Of a DNA stretch of 64,000 bases, positions 28,701 to 36,701 are shown one piece after another. Numbering within the stretch: the first letter of the stretch is position 1; each line of letters starts with the position of its first letter. This DNA is from Acidobacteriota bacterium (GTDB lineage: Bacteria; Acidobacteriota; Terriglobia; Terriglobales; SCQP01): the NCBI GenBank assembly GCA_027459505.1, contig DAIDIE010000022.1, positions 88,819 to 152,818 on the forward strand, read 5' to 3'. The translations under genes were made by a program, and so were the position numbers. A model generated the notes under the pieces. The model made no database searches, was not told the origin of the DNA, and was given only the letters and a program-made list of their open reading frames with translations.

Positions 28701-29127
28701 CGACGCCTTTGGCCGCGAAGGCACGTTAGGCAAATTCGCCTTACCCAACATTGTTGTCTTTCAACTCGTCTTGCCGCTGCTCGGCCCCATCACCGATTTC
28801 ATGCTGGTTTTCGCCTTGCTGATGGAATGGTTCGAGTACACCATGCACCCGCAAAGCTGGACGCCTGACAGCCTGGAGCGGCTGCTGTTTTTCTTCGCCG
28901 TCTTGATGCTCATTGACGTGCTGGGTTCGGTGCTGGCCTTTGCCCTCGAGCACAAAGAACAGTGGACGCTCACTGGCTCCGTTCTGCTGCAGCGCGTCCT
29001 CTACCGTCACGTCATGGCGGTGGTGATGTACCGGACTATTAAACATGCCATCAAGGGCGGCGATTTTCATTGGGGCAAGCTGGACCGCACTGGAACCGTC
29101 AAGCCGCAGCCGGTTTCGGTGCCCTAG
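25768..29127 (+). CDS. trifunctional fusion: GH18-like domain, NodB polysaccharide deacetylase, family 2 glycosyltransferase
   Basis: GLMVDFEGLP (GH18-like), VALSFDDGPDPQWTPAILKIL...HDGGGNREQT (NodB), PLAVVIPAYNESAVVVNTVHSVL...QRFRWSYG (GT2 QxxRW); start chosen at MEKQPIFFDP. Confidence 0.93.
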   Translation: MEKQPIFFDPARRRWKRTLRLLNLAAVLGVVLLAGFIFELAHSVSLPALILHPHPNAYPVRTVPHGRHPRFTRVRYRLRYRRYPKLRHRGKNGGIRAAFYVNWDAPSYASLRTHIRDFDFVFAEWLHAITPDGEVESTFDANADWGNRDSAIQNWIRREKSNVKMIPLLNNYDGSVWQGDILAQVLSDPDKRQNLEQQAVNWVVENHYTGLMVDFEGLPRSAQPDYQAFVAELHPMLQADGLKLFLSLPVTDDDYNLGHFARNADTVLLMDYDQHTPDSAPGPIAAQDWFDTNLRSAMRVIPHNKLMLGLANYAYDWPAGERASTISVQQALLDADESGSALSFDPMSLNPELQYSDDTGRNHQVWMTDALTAVNEMRVASSLGINSFAVWRLGSGDNSLWPVFDKANDNTAVRKALSHPPPGNEIDIEGKGDIMQVAGAPETGERTIHIDKSSFLLTDETYLRYPQAYRIEQYGWEPKTVALSFDDGPDPQWTPAILKILKQYNVPATFFEIGVNAERYPSIVRQVYQDGNEIGNHTFLHPDAADITSLQLRLELNGTQRLLENILGVKTVLFRPPYGVDSTPETNDEVVPLQEAEQLGYIVVGNSIDPHDWKHGKTADEIVDGVFNQLGDGSIILMHDGGGNREQTVLALPRILQGLRDRGYRIVQLSDLMGKTRAEVMPKLGRWDLIEVRLAGSLFLVLRWIETAIIWIFFAGIVLMGVRVFVIGLLAILQKLRPHRPHSDYAPPLAVVIPAYNESAVVVNTVHSVLRSRYEDFRVIVVDDGSTDNTFELLRENFALDPRVVLLHKSNGGKASALNLAISQVREDAFITIDADTNIDPDALRLLARHLSDPAVGAIAGNAKVGNRINLVTWFQAGEYITSQNLERRALDVLNCITVVPGAIGCWRSDVVRKVGGFTDVTAAEDADLTVTIRRLGYRIVYEDGACAYTEAPVTVRALMKQRFRWSYGIMQTVWKHRDAFGREGTLGKFALPNIVVFQLVLPLLGPITDFMLVFALLMEWFEYTMHPQSWTPDSLERLLFFFAVLMLIDVLGSVLAFALEHKEQWTLTGSVLLQRVLYRHVMAVVMYRTIKHAIKGGDFHWGKLDRTGTVKPQPVSVP

Positions 29128-29136
29128 GCCGTTCTT

Positions 29137-29745
29137 CTAAAGGTAGGTCTTGACCAGCTCCGCTTTGCGCCGGCACAAGGGGCAGTCCTGTTGCGCCCAA
29201 TATTGCGGCTGAACGCGCGCCAAATAAAACAGGGGCACGTCTTTGGGAAGTTCTTCCGCCCCGGCCAGCGGCTGATGCACCAGGACCGCCAATCCCAGTA
29301 CCTGCGCCCCGCAAGATTCCACCAAGGCCTTGAGTTGTTTCAGCTTGCGCCCAGTGCGGTAGATGTCGTCCACCAGAATCACCTGCTCCCCTTTGTGATC
29401 CTCCATGAACTGCCGGAACGCCAGGTGGTCATCTTCCTTTTCCGCCCAGTACGTCTGCGCCGCGCGCAGCGCTTCGGAAATGCCATAGGCGACCGGCAGT
29501 CCGCCCGTGGCCGGCGCCACAATGCTCACCTTCGGCAGATGGCGCCGGATTTCGTCGTTCGCGCGCAGTAGCCGGCTCAGCCCTACGCTCAGCACCTTGG
29601 ATTCCGTGTAGTGCCGCATCGCCAGCGGAAGCTGCAAGTAGATGTCGGAATGCAGTCCGTTCGGATTCAGGAAATGGCCTTCCCGCAGGGCGCCGGTAGA
29701 GGTTAACAGCTCGACCACTTCCGCTGGGCTGGGAATCAGTTCCAT
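29137..29745 (-). CDS. orotate phosphoribosyltransferase-like protein
   Basis: GHFLNPNGLHSDIYLQLPLAM, VILVDDIYRTGRKL PRPP-binding motif, C-terminal CPLCRRK. Confidence 0.82.
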   Translation of the reverse strand: MELIPSPAEVVELLTSTGALREGHFLNPNGLHSDIYLQLPLAMRHYTESKVLSVGLSRLLRANDEIRRHLPKVSIVAPATGGLPVAYGISEALRAAQTYWAEKEDDHLAFRQFMEDHKGEQVILVDDIYRTGRKLKQLKALVESCGAQVLGLAVLVHQPLAGAEELPKDVPLFYLARVQPQYWAQQDCPLCRRKAELVKTYL

Positions 29746-29842
29746 GCCGCCATGCTAGCAAAGTTGGCTAGGCGGCAGCCGCGGCGCTGCCCGCCTCAGG
29801 GCGTCGCCCGGTGCCCCCTTTATCCCGGGCGGCGGCAATTTA

Positions 29843-29858
29843 TGTGAGCGGCGTCACA
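29843..29858. promoter_or_regulatory. CRP/FNR-family binding site candidate
   Basis: TGTGA-GCGGCG-TCACA, perfect TGTGA-N6-TCACA palindrome. Confidence 0.6.
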
Positions 29859-29866
29859 AAATGGGG

Positions 29867-29872
29867 TATACT
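29867..29872 (+). promoter_or_regulatory. -10 element TATACT
   Basis: TATACT 7 nt upstream of the A of ATG at 29880. Confidence 0.55.
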
Positions 29873-29879
29873 CTTGGGG

Positions 29880-29951
29880 ATGTCGCATGCCAAGCGGAAC
29901 TCGGCGCCCTGTTGTTGTCGCTGCAGCCTGAGTCTGCCTGGTGAGCGCTAA
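29880..29951 (+). CDS. poly-cysteine leader peptide MSHAKRNSAPCCCRCSLSLPGER
   Basis: ATG TCG CAT GCC AAG CGG AAC TCG GCG CCC TGT TGT TGT CGC TGC AGC ... CGC TAA; four Cys in five codons; lies between a TATACT box and an intrinsic terminator upstream of sulfite reductase. Confidence 0.72.
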   Translation: MSHAKRNSAPCCCRCSLSLPGER

Positions 29952-29990
29952 GCTTCTACCCAAAGCTTAACTACAGTCCACGAAGACACG

Positions 29991-30024
29991 CCCACCGCAG
30001 AGGAGCCTCCCCGGTGGGTTTTTT
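29991..30024 (+). terminator. attenuator terminator
   Basis: CCCACCG...CGGTGGG followed by TTTTTT, 35 nt upstream of the reductase start codon. Confidence 0.82.
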
Positions 30025-30058
30025 GTTGTCCGATTTTTCCCAAGTGTGATCGCAAATC

Positions 30059-31723
30059 ATGGCTGATACCACCCACGAGACCACGGCGCAGAAACAGGAG
30101 CGCCTGAAGAAACTGCAGAACCCCTGGGAAGAGCTGCCGCGGCTGTTCAGCTCGTTCCGCAGCGGCTTCTATTCCATGTCCCCGGTGGACCGGGATATGC
30201 GCTTGCGCTGGTGGGGACTCTACACGCAGGGCGATGGCGGCGGCGCCTTTGGCGAGATGGCGCCCTACTTCATGATGCGCGTCCGCACCCCCAATGGCCT
30301 GCTGAGTTCGCAACAGATGCGGACGGTGGCTTACATCTCGCGCCGTTATGGGCGTGGCCTGGCGGACATCACCACGCGGCAGAACTTCCAACTGCACTGG
30401 CTGGAGGCGGAAGAACTTCCCGACATCATGAACCGTCTGGAGGCCGCGGGGCTGACCACCAAATCCGCCTGCGGCGACGATCCCCGCAACGTGACCGGAT
30501 GCCCGCTGGCGGGTGTGGATCCGGAGGAGTTGTTTGATGCCAGCCCCTACGCGCTGGCCATCAATCAGGCGTTGATTGCCGACAATGCGCTGGTGAATCT
30601 TCCCCGTAAATTCAAAGTTTCCGTCAGCGGCTGCCGGCAATGGTGTGTCAATCCCGAAATCAACGACGTGGCGCTGACTGCGCGCGAGTTCAATGGGGAA
30701 TTGGGTTTCGCGCTGCGTGTCGGCGGAGGCCTCTCCAACGCCCCCTTTATTGCCCAGGCGCTGCCTGTTTTCATTAAGCAGAATCAGGTCGTCGAGGTGG
30801 CGCGCGCCATGGGACTGCTCTTCCGTGACACCGGCATCCTGCGGGAGAATCGCGGGAAAGCGCGCCTGAAATTCGTCTTCATTGAATACAAGTGGACGGT
30901 GGAGCGCTTCCGCCAGGAGTTGGAAGCCAAGCTGGGTTACAAACTTCAGGACGCCGCTCCCGATGCCCCACCCAAGCCGGAGTTCCGCGATCACGTGGGT
31001 GTCCACGCGCAGAAGCAAGCGGGCCAGTTCTACATCGGCGCCAGCGTGCTGCGCGGCCGCCTGAATGCGGATCAGGTCGAGGAAGTCGCCGATATCGCTG
31101 AGAGCCTGGCGGGAGGGCAGGTACGGCTCACCGGCATGCAGAACCTGGTGATCACCGGTGTGCCGCAGGCGAATGTTTCTCTCGTGCAGCGGGCGTTGGA
31201 GCGGGCCGGATTGCCGATTCAGGGTTCGGCCTTTCGCCGCGGAACAATGTCCTGCACCGGCAAGGAGTTTTGCAAGCTTTCGATTACCGACACCAAAAAC
31301 TTCGCCGCCGAACTGGTGCGGGACCTGGAGCGGCGGCTGCCGGAGTTCACCGAACCGTTGCGCATCAACTTGAATGGCTGCCCCAATTCCTGCGGACAGC
31401 ATTGGATCGCCGATATCGGCCTGCAGGGCACGCGCGTCAAGACGGCGACCGGCCCGGCCGACGGATTTGACGTCTATCTGGGGGGCGGTTTGGGCGAGGG
31501 CGCCGGAATCGCCAGGAAGACCCTGGCGCGCGTGCTGGGGACGGAGTTGGCGCCGCGCATTGAGTCGCTGCTACGCTATTACCTGCAGCACCGCCACGAG
31601 GGCGACAGCTTTCGCGATTTTGTCCGCCGTGAAGATCCCGGTGTTCTGGCGAAGGTCTTAGGCACCCTGCCGCTTGCTGATGTGCAAGCGAAGCAGACCG
31701 CGGCCGAACCTGCGCTACAGTAA
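30059..31723 (+). CDS. siroheme [4Fe-4S] sulfite (or nitrite) reductase
   Basis: 554 aa; TRQNFQLHWL, TGCPLAG, GTMSCTGKEFC...NGCPNSCGQHWIADIGLQG siroheme/FeS motifs; Cys leader favours sulfite. Confidence 0.92.
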   Translation: MADTTHETTAQKQERLKKLQNPWEELPRLFSSFRSGFYSMSPVDRDMRLRWWGLYTQGDGGGAFGEMAPYFMMRVRTPNGLLSSQQMRTVAYISRRYGRGLADITTRQNFQLHWLEAEELPDIMNRLEAAGLTTKSACGDDPRNVTGCPLAGVDPEELFDASPYALAINQALIADNALVNLPRKFKVSVSGCRQWCVNPEINDVALTAREFNGELGFALRVGGGLSNAPFIAQALPVFIKQNQVVEVARAMGLLFRDTGILRENRGKARLKFVFIEYKWTVERFRQELEAKLGYKLQDAAPDAPPKPEFRDHVGVHAQKQAGQFYIGASVLRGRLNADQVEEVADIAESLAGGQVRLTGMQNLVITGVPQANVSLVQRALERAGLPIQGSAFRRGTMSCTGKEFCKLSITDTKNFAAELVRDLERRLPEFTEPLRINLNGCPNSCGQHWIADIGLQGTRVKTATGPADGFDVYLGGGLGEGAGIARKTLARVLGTELAPRIESLLRYYLQHRHEGDSFRDFVRREDPGVLAKVLGTLPLADVQAKQTAAEPALQ

Positions 31724-31729
31724 TTCACT

Positions 31730-32863
31730 ATGGCTGAAGCAAAAGGGAGCGGCTTGGTTTCGCTGGTAGGCGCCGGGCCCGGTGATCCCGAACTTCTTAC
31801 GCTCAAGGCACAGCGCCGGCTGCAACAAGCCGGCGCTGTGCTTTATGACGAGCTGGTCAATCGCGACCTGCTCCACTGGGCGCCCGCCGATGCGGAACGC
31901 GTCTACGTCGGCAAGAACGAGTTTCGCCACTCCGTTCCCCAGGAACTGATCGCGGAAATGCTCGTCGAGCGCGCCCGGCGCGGACTGCGCGTGGTCCGCC
32001 TCAAAGGCGGCGATCCGTTCGTCTTCGGACGGGGCGGAGAAGAGGTCGAGCGCCTGGTGGCCGCGGGTGTCGCCTGGGAAGTGGTTCCCGGAATCAGCTC
32101 GGGAATTGCCGCCGCCAGCGCCGCCGCTATTCCCGTCACCCACCGTGGCGTCTCTTCCAGCGTCACTTTTATGAGTGGTCACGTAGCCGAAGAGATGGAA
32201 AATACCAGCGGTGAAACCCTGGTGATCTTCATGGGGCTGGGCCGCTTGCAGGAGCTTACCGCGGCGCTGCGGCGCAAAGGGCATGCGGACGCGACTCCCG
32301 TCGCCGTGATCTCCCACGGTACGCAGCCCACACAGCGCGTGGTCACGGGCGTTCTGTCCGATATCGCCGACAAGGCCGCTCATGCTGGTCTGACTTCGCC
32401 AGCATTGATTGTTTTGGGTGATGTCGTAAAGTTTCGCGAGCAATGGCTGGGCCAGGAGACGGGTCCGCTGCCGGCGCGCCGCTTGCCGGCCCTGATCCTG
32501 ATGGCGCACGGATCACCGGTCCAAAGCTGGCATGACAGCATCGACCGGCTGGTGGCTTCGCTGGCTCGCACCGGGCGTTACTGCCGCGCCGCCTATCTTC
32601 CCAAAGCCGAGCCACAACTGCTTGAGGTCATCGGCCAGGCGGTGGCTGATGGGCAGCATTCGATTGTGGTCGTTCCTTATTTCCTTGCCGAGGGGCTGCA
32701 CGTCACCGAAGACATTCCCGAACTGGTGGCGCAGGCGCGCCAGCGCTATCCCCAGGTTGAGATTGCACTGTCGCCCAGCCTGGAGGGGCATCCCGCCCTG
32801 CTGACCGCGGTCCTGGCGCGCGCCGCCGAGGGCGCGGCGTTGTTGCCGCAAACCTCAAGCTAG
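31730..32863 (+). CDS. uroporphyrinogen-III C-methyltransferase fused to a CbiX/SirB-like chelatase
   Basis: VSLVGAGPGDPELLTLKAQRRL, GRGGEEVERLVAAGVAWEVVPGISSGIAA (SUMT); LILMAHGSPVQSWHD...VVPYFLAEGLHVTEDIP (CbiX). Confidence 0.93.
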   Translation: MAEAKGSGLVSLVGAGPGDPELLTLKAQRRLQQAGAVLYDELVNRDLLHWAPADAERVYVGKNEFRHSVPQELIAEMLVERARRGLRVVRLKGGDPFVFGRGGEEVERLVAAGVAWEVVPGISSGIAAASAAAIPVTHRGVSSSVTFMSGHVAEEMENTSGETLVIFMGLGRLQELTAALRRKGHADATPVAVISHGTQPTQRVVTGVLSDIADKAAHAGLTSPALIVLGDVVKFREQWLGQETGPLPARRLPALILMAHGSPVQSWHDSIDRLVASLARTGRYCRAAYLPKAEPQLLEVIGQAVADGQHSIVVVPYFLAEGLHVTEDIPELVAQARQRYPQVEIALSPSLEGHPALLTAVLARAAEGAALLPQTSS

Positions 32864-34812
32864 CCCGGATTCGGATTTCGCTGCGCAGCGAAAAACGCTT
32901 CCACGTCGGCAATGTCATTGGTGTGCGGAAGGCTGGGAAGACTCTCCAGAAACAGCCTTCCGTAGCGCTGGTGCACCACTCGCCGGTCCAACAGCGCCAC
33001 CACTCCGCGATCCTGCGCGGAGCGGATCAGCCGTCCGAATCCCTGCTTCAGCGACAGCACCGCCTCCGGCACCTGGAAGTCCATGAACGCGTTGAGCCCG
33101 TTGCGATTCAAGTGCTGAATTCGGGCCGCCACCACCGGATCGCCCGGCGAGGCGAAGGGCAGCCGGTCGATAATCACCAGGCTGAGTTGCTCGCCTTGCA
33201 CGTCTACGCCCTGCCAGAAACTGGAGGTGGCGAACAGAACCGCGTTGGGGGTACTGCGGAAGCGCTCCAGCAGTGTATGCCGTGGCGCGGAGCCCTGCAG
33301 CAGCATGGGGTAGGGCAGGCGCCCGTCAAGGCGCGCATACTGGTCGCGCATCTGCTCATAGCTGGTGAACAGCACAAAAGCGCGGCCTTGCGAGCACTCC
33401 AGCAGACGCGTGATCTCCTCGCTGGCGCGGCGGCCATATTCGCCCGAACGCGGATCGGGAAGGTGAGCCGGCAAATAAAGCAGCGCCTGCCCGCGGTAGT
33501 CGAATGGAGAGGCCACCACCTGCACGCGCGCGTGCTCCACTCCCAGCCGCTGGCGCAGGTAGTCGAAGCTGTCCCGTACGGCGAGCGTCGCTGAAGTCAG
33601 AATCACCGTGTCGGTGGTTTGGAAAAGCGCTTCCGACAGCAGGGCGGCGACATCGATGGGAGTAGCTTGCAGGTACACGCCCCGCCCGCGCCGTTCCAGC
33701 CAGAAAACCACGCCGGGATCATCCGCCTCCAGCAGGTAGGCCAGCTTCTGTTTGAGCTCCCCCAGCCGCCGCACCAGGTTATGGATCTCTTCCGGCTTGT
33801 CGCTGATCGCCTCCAGGTTGGCGCGGAGTCCGAGCAGCGCCCGCTGCGCCCGGTCGTAGGCGGGAAAGTGCTTTTCCAAAAAGCCGGCGCGGTGGTGAAA
33901 CGTGGTGCGGCCCTCCCGCTCGGTGAGCAGGGAAAACAATGCCAGCCCGCGTTCCTTGACTTCGGCGCTTTGCGCCGCCAGCGCCGCATCCCAGCGCTCG
34001 CTTGTCCGTAGTACGTGCTCGGTATCGCGCGCGATCTCCTCCCATTGATAGGAACTGATGCTGACGCCAAAGTACGATGAGGCTACCCCTTCCAGTTCAT
34101 GCGCCTCGTCAAAAATCACCGCTTCGTAGGGAGGCAGAACTCCGGGAACGTCTTTCTGTTTCAGCGTGAGGTCGGCAAAGAACAGGTGATGATTGACGAT
34201 GACCAGTTCCGCCTGCATCGCCTCTTGATGCAGTTGCGTCACGAAGCAGCTTTCGAAAAACGCGCATTTTTGTCCGGTGCACGCCTCGCGCCGGGCGTTG
34301 AAGCGCTCCCAAAAAGGCGAGTGCTCCGCCAGAAAGTCCAGCTCCATGCGATCACCGCTGGCGGTTTCCTTCTCCCAGTCGCGCAGCTTGCGGTAAATAT
34401 CCAGTTCTTCCAGGGTTAACAACGTCGGCTGGGTTTCCAGTTGTGCGATCTTCTGCCGGCAGGCGTAGTTGCCGCGGCCTTTCATGCAGACCACGTTCAG
34501 CTTGCGTCCCAGCGCCTGTTCCAGCAGCGGAATATCTTTGAAGACCAGCTGTTCCTGAAGGTTCTTGGTGCCGGTGGAGACGATGACGCGCCGCCCGCTG
34601 CTCAAGGCGGGCAGCAGATAGGCTAGAGTCTTGCCGGTCCCGGTCCCCGCCTCGATGAGCAGGTGATGACGTTCTTCCAAAGCCTGCGCCACCGCGCGCG
34701 CCATCTCCAGTTGCCCCTGGCGATACTCGAACACCGGAAGGGTCGCCGCCAGCCGCCCGCCACGGCCAAAAAAGCCAAACAACGACTCAGTGGCGGCGGT
34801 TGAGGTCCCCAT
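32860..34812 (-). CDS. DinG/XPD-type ATP-dependent DNA helicase
   Basis: LIEAGTGTGKTLAYLLPAL Walker A, FDEAHELEG, four Cys of FeS domain, QGFGRLIRSAQDRGVVALLDRR motif VI. Confidence 0.93.
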   Translation of the reverse strand: MGTSTAATESLFGFFGRGGRLAATLPVFEYRQGQLEMARAVAQALEERHHLLIEAGTGTGKTLAYLLPALSSGRRVIVSTGTKNLQEQLVFKDIPLLEQALGRKLNVVCMKGRGNYACRQKIAQLETQPTLLTLEELDIYRKLRDWEKETASGDRMELDFLAEHSPFWERFNARREACTGQKCAFFESCFVTQLHQEAMQAELVIVNHHLFFADLTLKQKDVPGVLPPYEAVIFDEAHELEGVASSYFGVSISSYQWEEIARDTEHVLRTSERWDAALAAQSAEVKERGLALFSLLTEREGRTTFHHRAGFLEKHFPAYDRAQRALLGLRANLEAISDKPEEIHNLVRRLGELKQKLAYLLEADDPGVVFWLERRGRGVYLQATPIDVAALLSEALFQTTDTVILTSATLAVRDSFDYLRQRLGVEHARVQVVASPFDYRGQALLYLPAHLPDPRSGEYGRRASEEITRLLECSQGRAFVLFTSYEQMRDQYARLDGRLPYPMLLQGSAPRHTLLERFRSTPNAVLFATSSFWQGVDVQGEQLSLVIIDRLPFASPGDPVVAARIQHLNRNGLNAFMDFQVPEAVLSLKQGFGRLIRSAQDRGVVALLDRRVVHQRYGRLFLESLPSLPHTNDIADVEAFFAAQRNPNPG

Positions 34813-35076
34813 TGCTTCAGCATACCCCGGCCTAACGGGCTAGCGCCCAGGCGGACGGAACTCGAGGCTGCGATGGCAAGCCAAAGTGGCAGCAATGGCC
34901 AACGGTGTACCTTTGTGAACTTCGGCCCGATCCTGGCCGCTCGTGGCGTGGAGTAGCGCCGGCACAACGGAGTGGGTGGAATGAATCCCGTTTCAGCGTG
35001 GAGGCAGGAGGGAGAAGCCGATTTGGAAATCGAGAAAACCGGCGAATGGCGCTGTTGTGCAGCAGGCCAGCGGTGA

Positions 35077-35472
35077 CTAACGCCGTTGCTTCGCTCGCTT
35101 GGCCACTTCCGCCAGGGCGGCATCGCGCGCCGCTTGCAGGACTTCTTCGTCCAGCAGAACGAGCTCGATCAGCTCTTTAAACACCGGGTTATTCTTGTAC
35201 GCGTTCAAGAGCGTGGCGCTCGGCACCGCGGTTCCGGTTTGCTCTCCACCTAACCCTTCGATTAACGAGCCCAGCTCCCGCGCGTTCAGATGTGCCGCTT
35301 GAAACAGTGGCCAGGCGGCCTCAAACATCTCTGAACCGATGGTGGACGCTCCGGTCGGTCGACCGCCACGGCGCAGCCCCGCTTCTTCCGCCCGACGGCG
35401 CTCGGCTGCTTTCTGCATGGCTTCCACCATGGAGCCGTAAATATAAAAGCTGATAGGTTTGCGCTCAATCAT
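35077..35472 (-). CDS. hypothetical protein
   Basis: 131 aa ORF with plausible composition and RBS-like ggagg upstream; no recognised family. Confidence 0.6.
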   Translation of the reverse strand: MIERKPISFYIYGSMVEAMQKAAERRRAEEAGLRRGGRPTGASTIGSEMFEAAWPLFQAAHLNARELGSLIEGLGGEQTGTAVPSATLLNAYKNNPVFKELIELVLLDEEVLQAARDAALAEVAKRAKQRR

Positions 35473-36155
35473 CTTGGAGGACCAAAAAGATTTTCCACAA
35501 AAAGCAGAACAAAGGCTTGGACTGATTTTTTAAAACTCGATATAGTTCAATAAATAACGATCATGCACGTTCATGGAAATAAGCGGCAGTAGCGAAAAAC
35601 AGGCCTTGAGCATCATTCCGCTTCACACTCCCACGCACCCTCCAACCACCCACTTGCCGCGCTCACTGCTGCCCAAGAAAGCTTACTACTCTAAAGTTCC
35701 CCGGAAAAGCAAGATCTTTCCACTGCTTACTTTCCCCTCTTCGGACGCCGGTTCGCAAGGCGGTCGATTTCCCGGCTTGCCCCCTCGTTCCACGCGCTCG
35801 GGATCTTGCTTTCCGCAAACGTCCCATTTCTCTTATGGTGAGGATGGGCGTGGCCGCTCCCCACTCGAACGCCAGCCTTGGCAAGCTGTGGTGGAAACTC
35901 ATTTCGCTTCTCCTGTGGCTCTTTTGGGGAGACGCGCTCGGCCACTCTCATCCGCAACGGCCACACATATTGCGGTACTCGGCTGTAGTGCTGGTGCGGC
36001 AACTGGGGCAGAACCGGTTTTGTTGTGGACTCCGTTGGCTCGCCGGGGCTGTGGTGCTGGCCTGCGGTAAAATTGCATTGCAACGTTTTGGAGAGATGGC
36101 AAGCCGGCTGCGCTTCGTGCCCAGAGCGTCTTGCTGGGAGCATTTTTAGGGCTTT

Positions 36156-36617
36156 ATGACCATCGCTTGTGCCTGCGATCATGCCGGATTTCCCCTCAAA
36201 GACCGGGTCCTGCAGGAGATTCGCCGCTTTGGCGCCGAACCCCTCGATCTCGGCACGTACAGCACCGATCCGGTTGATTACCCCGACTATGCCGAGGCGC
36301 TTGGCAAGGCCATTCTGGAAGGGCGAGCCGCCGCCGGCATTTTGATTTGCGGCAGCGGCGTGGGCGCCTCGGTGGCGGCCAATAAGCTCCCCGGCATTCG
36401 CGCTGGGCTTTGCCACGACGTGTTCAGCGCGCGCCAGGGCCGCGAGGATGATGATGTGAACGTCCTCTGCCTCGGCGCGCGGGTGATTGGCGTCGAGTTG
36501 GCGGCCGAAGTGGTGAAAGCCTGGTTGCCGGCGCGATTCTCCGGCCTGGAGCGGCACCGCCGCCGGGTGGATAAGATTCGCGCTCTGGAAGAAAAGTACG
36601 GTGTGCTGGCGCGCTGA
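36156..36617 (+). CDS. rpiB: ribose-5-phosphate isomerase B
   Basis: MTIACACDHAGFPLKDRVL, CGSGVGASVAANKLPGIRAGLCHD, NVLCLGARVIG. Confidence 0.93.
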   Translation: MTIACACDHAGFPLKDRVLQEIRRFGAEPLDLGTYSTDPVDYPDYAEALGKAILEGRAAAGILICGSGVGASVAANKLPGIRAGLCHDVFSARQGREDDDVNVLCLGARVIGVELAAEVVKAWLPARFSGLERHRRRVDKIRALEEKYGVLAR

Positions 36618-36701
36618 GCAGCGCCACACCGGATGGATACTACAACGGTATAGCTTTTCACTCGAGTTTTCTGGGTTCGCCCGCAACGGAGAGTCTTCCC
36701 C

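Noticed and set aside
34840-35000. Possible degraded family B repeat
   Set aside because: Only loose similarity (aacttcggccc..., gtgggtggaatga); too weak to call.
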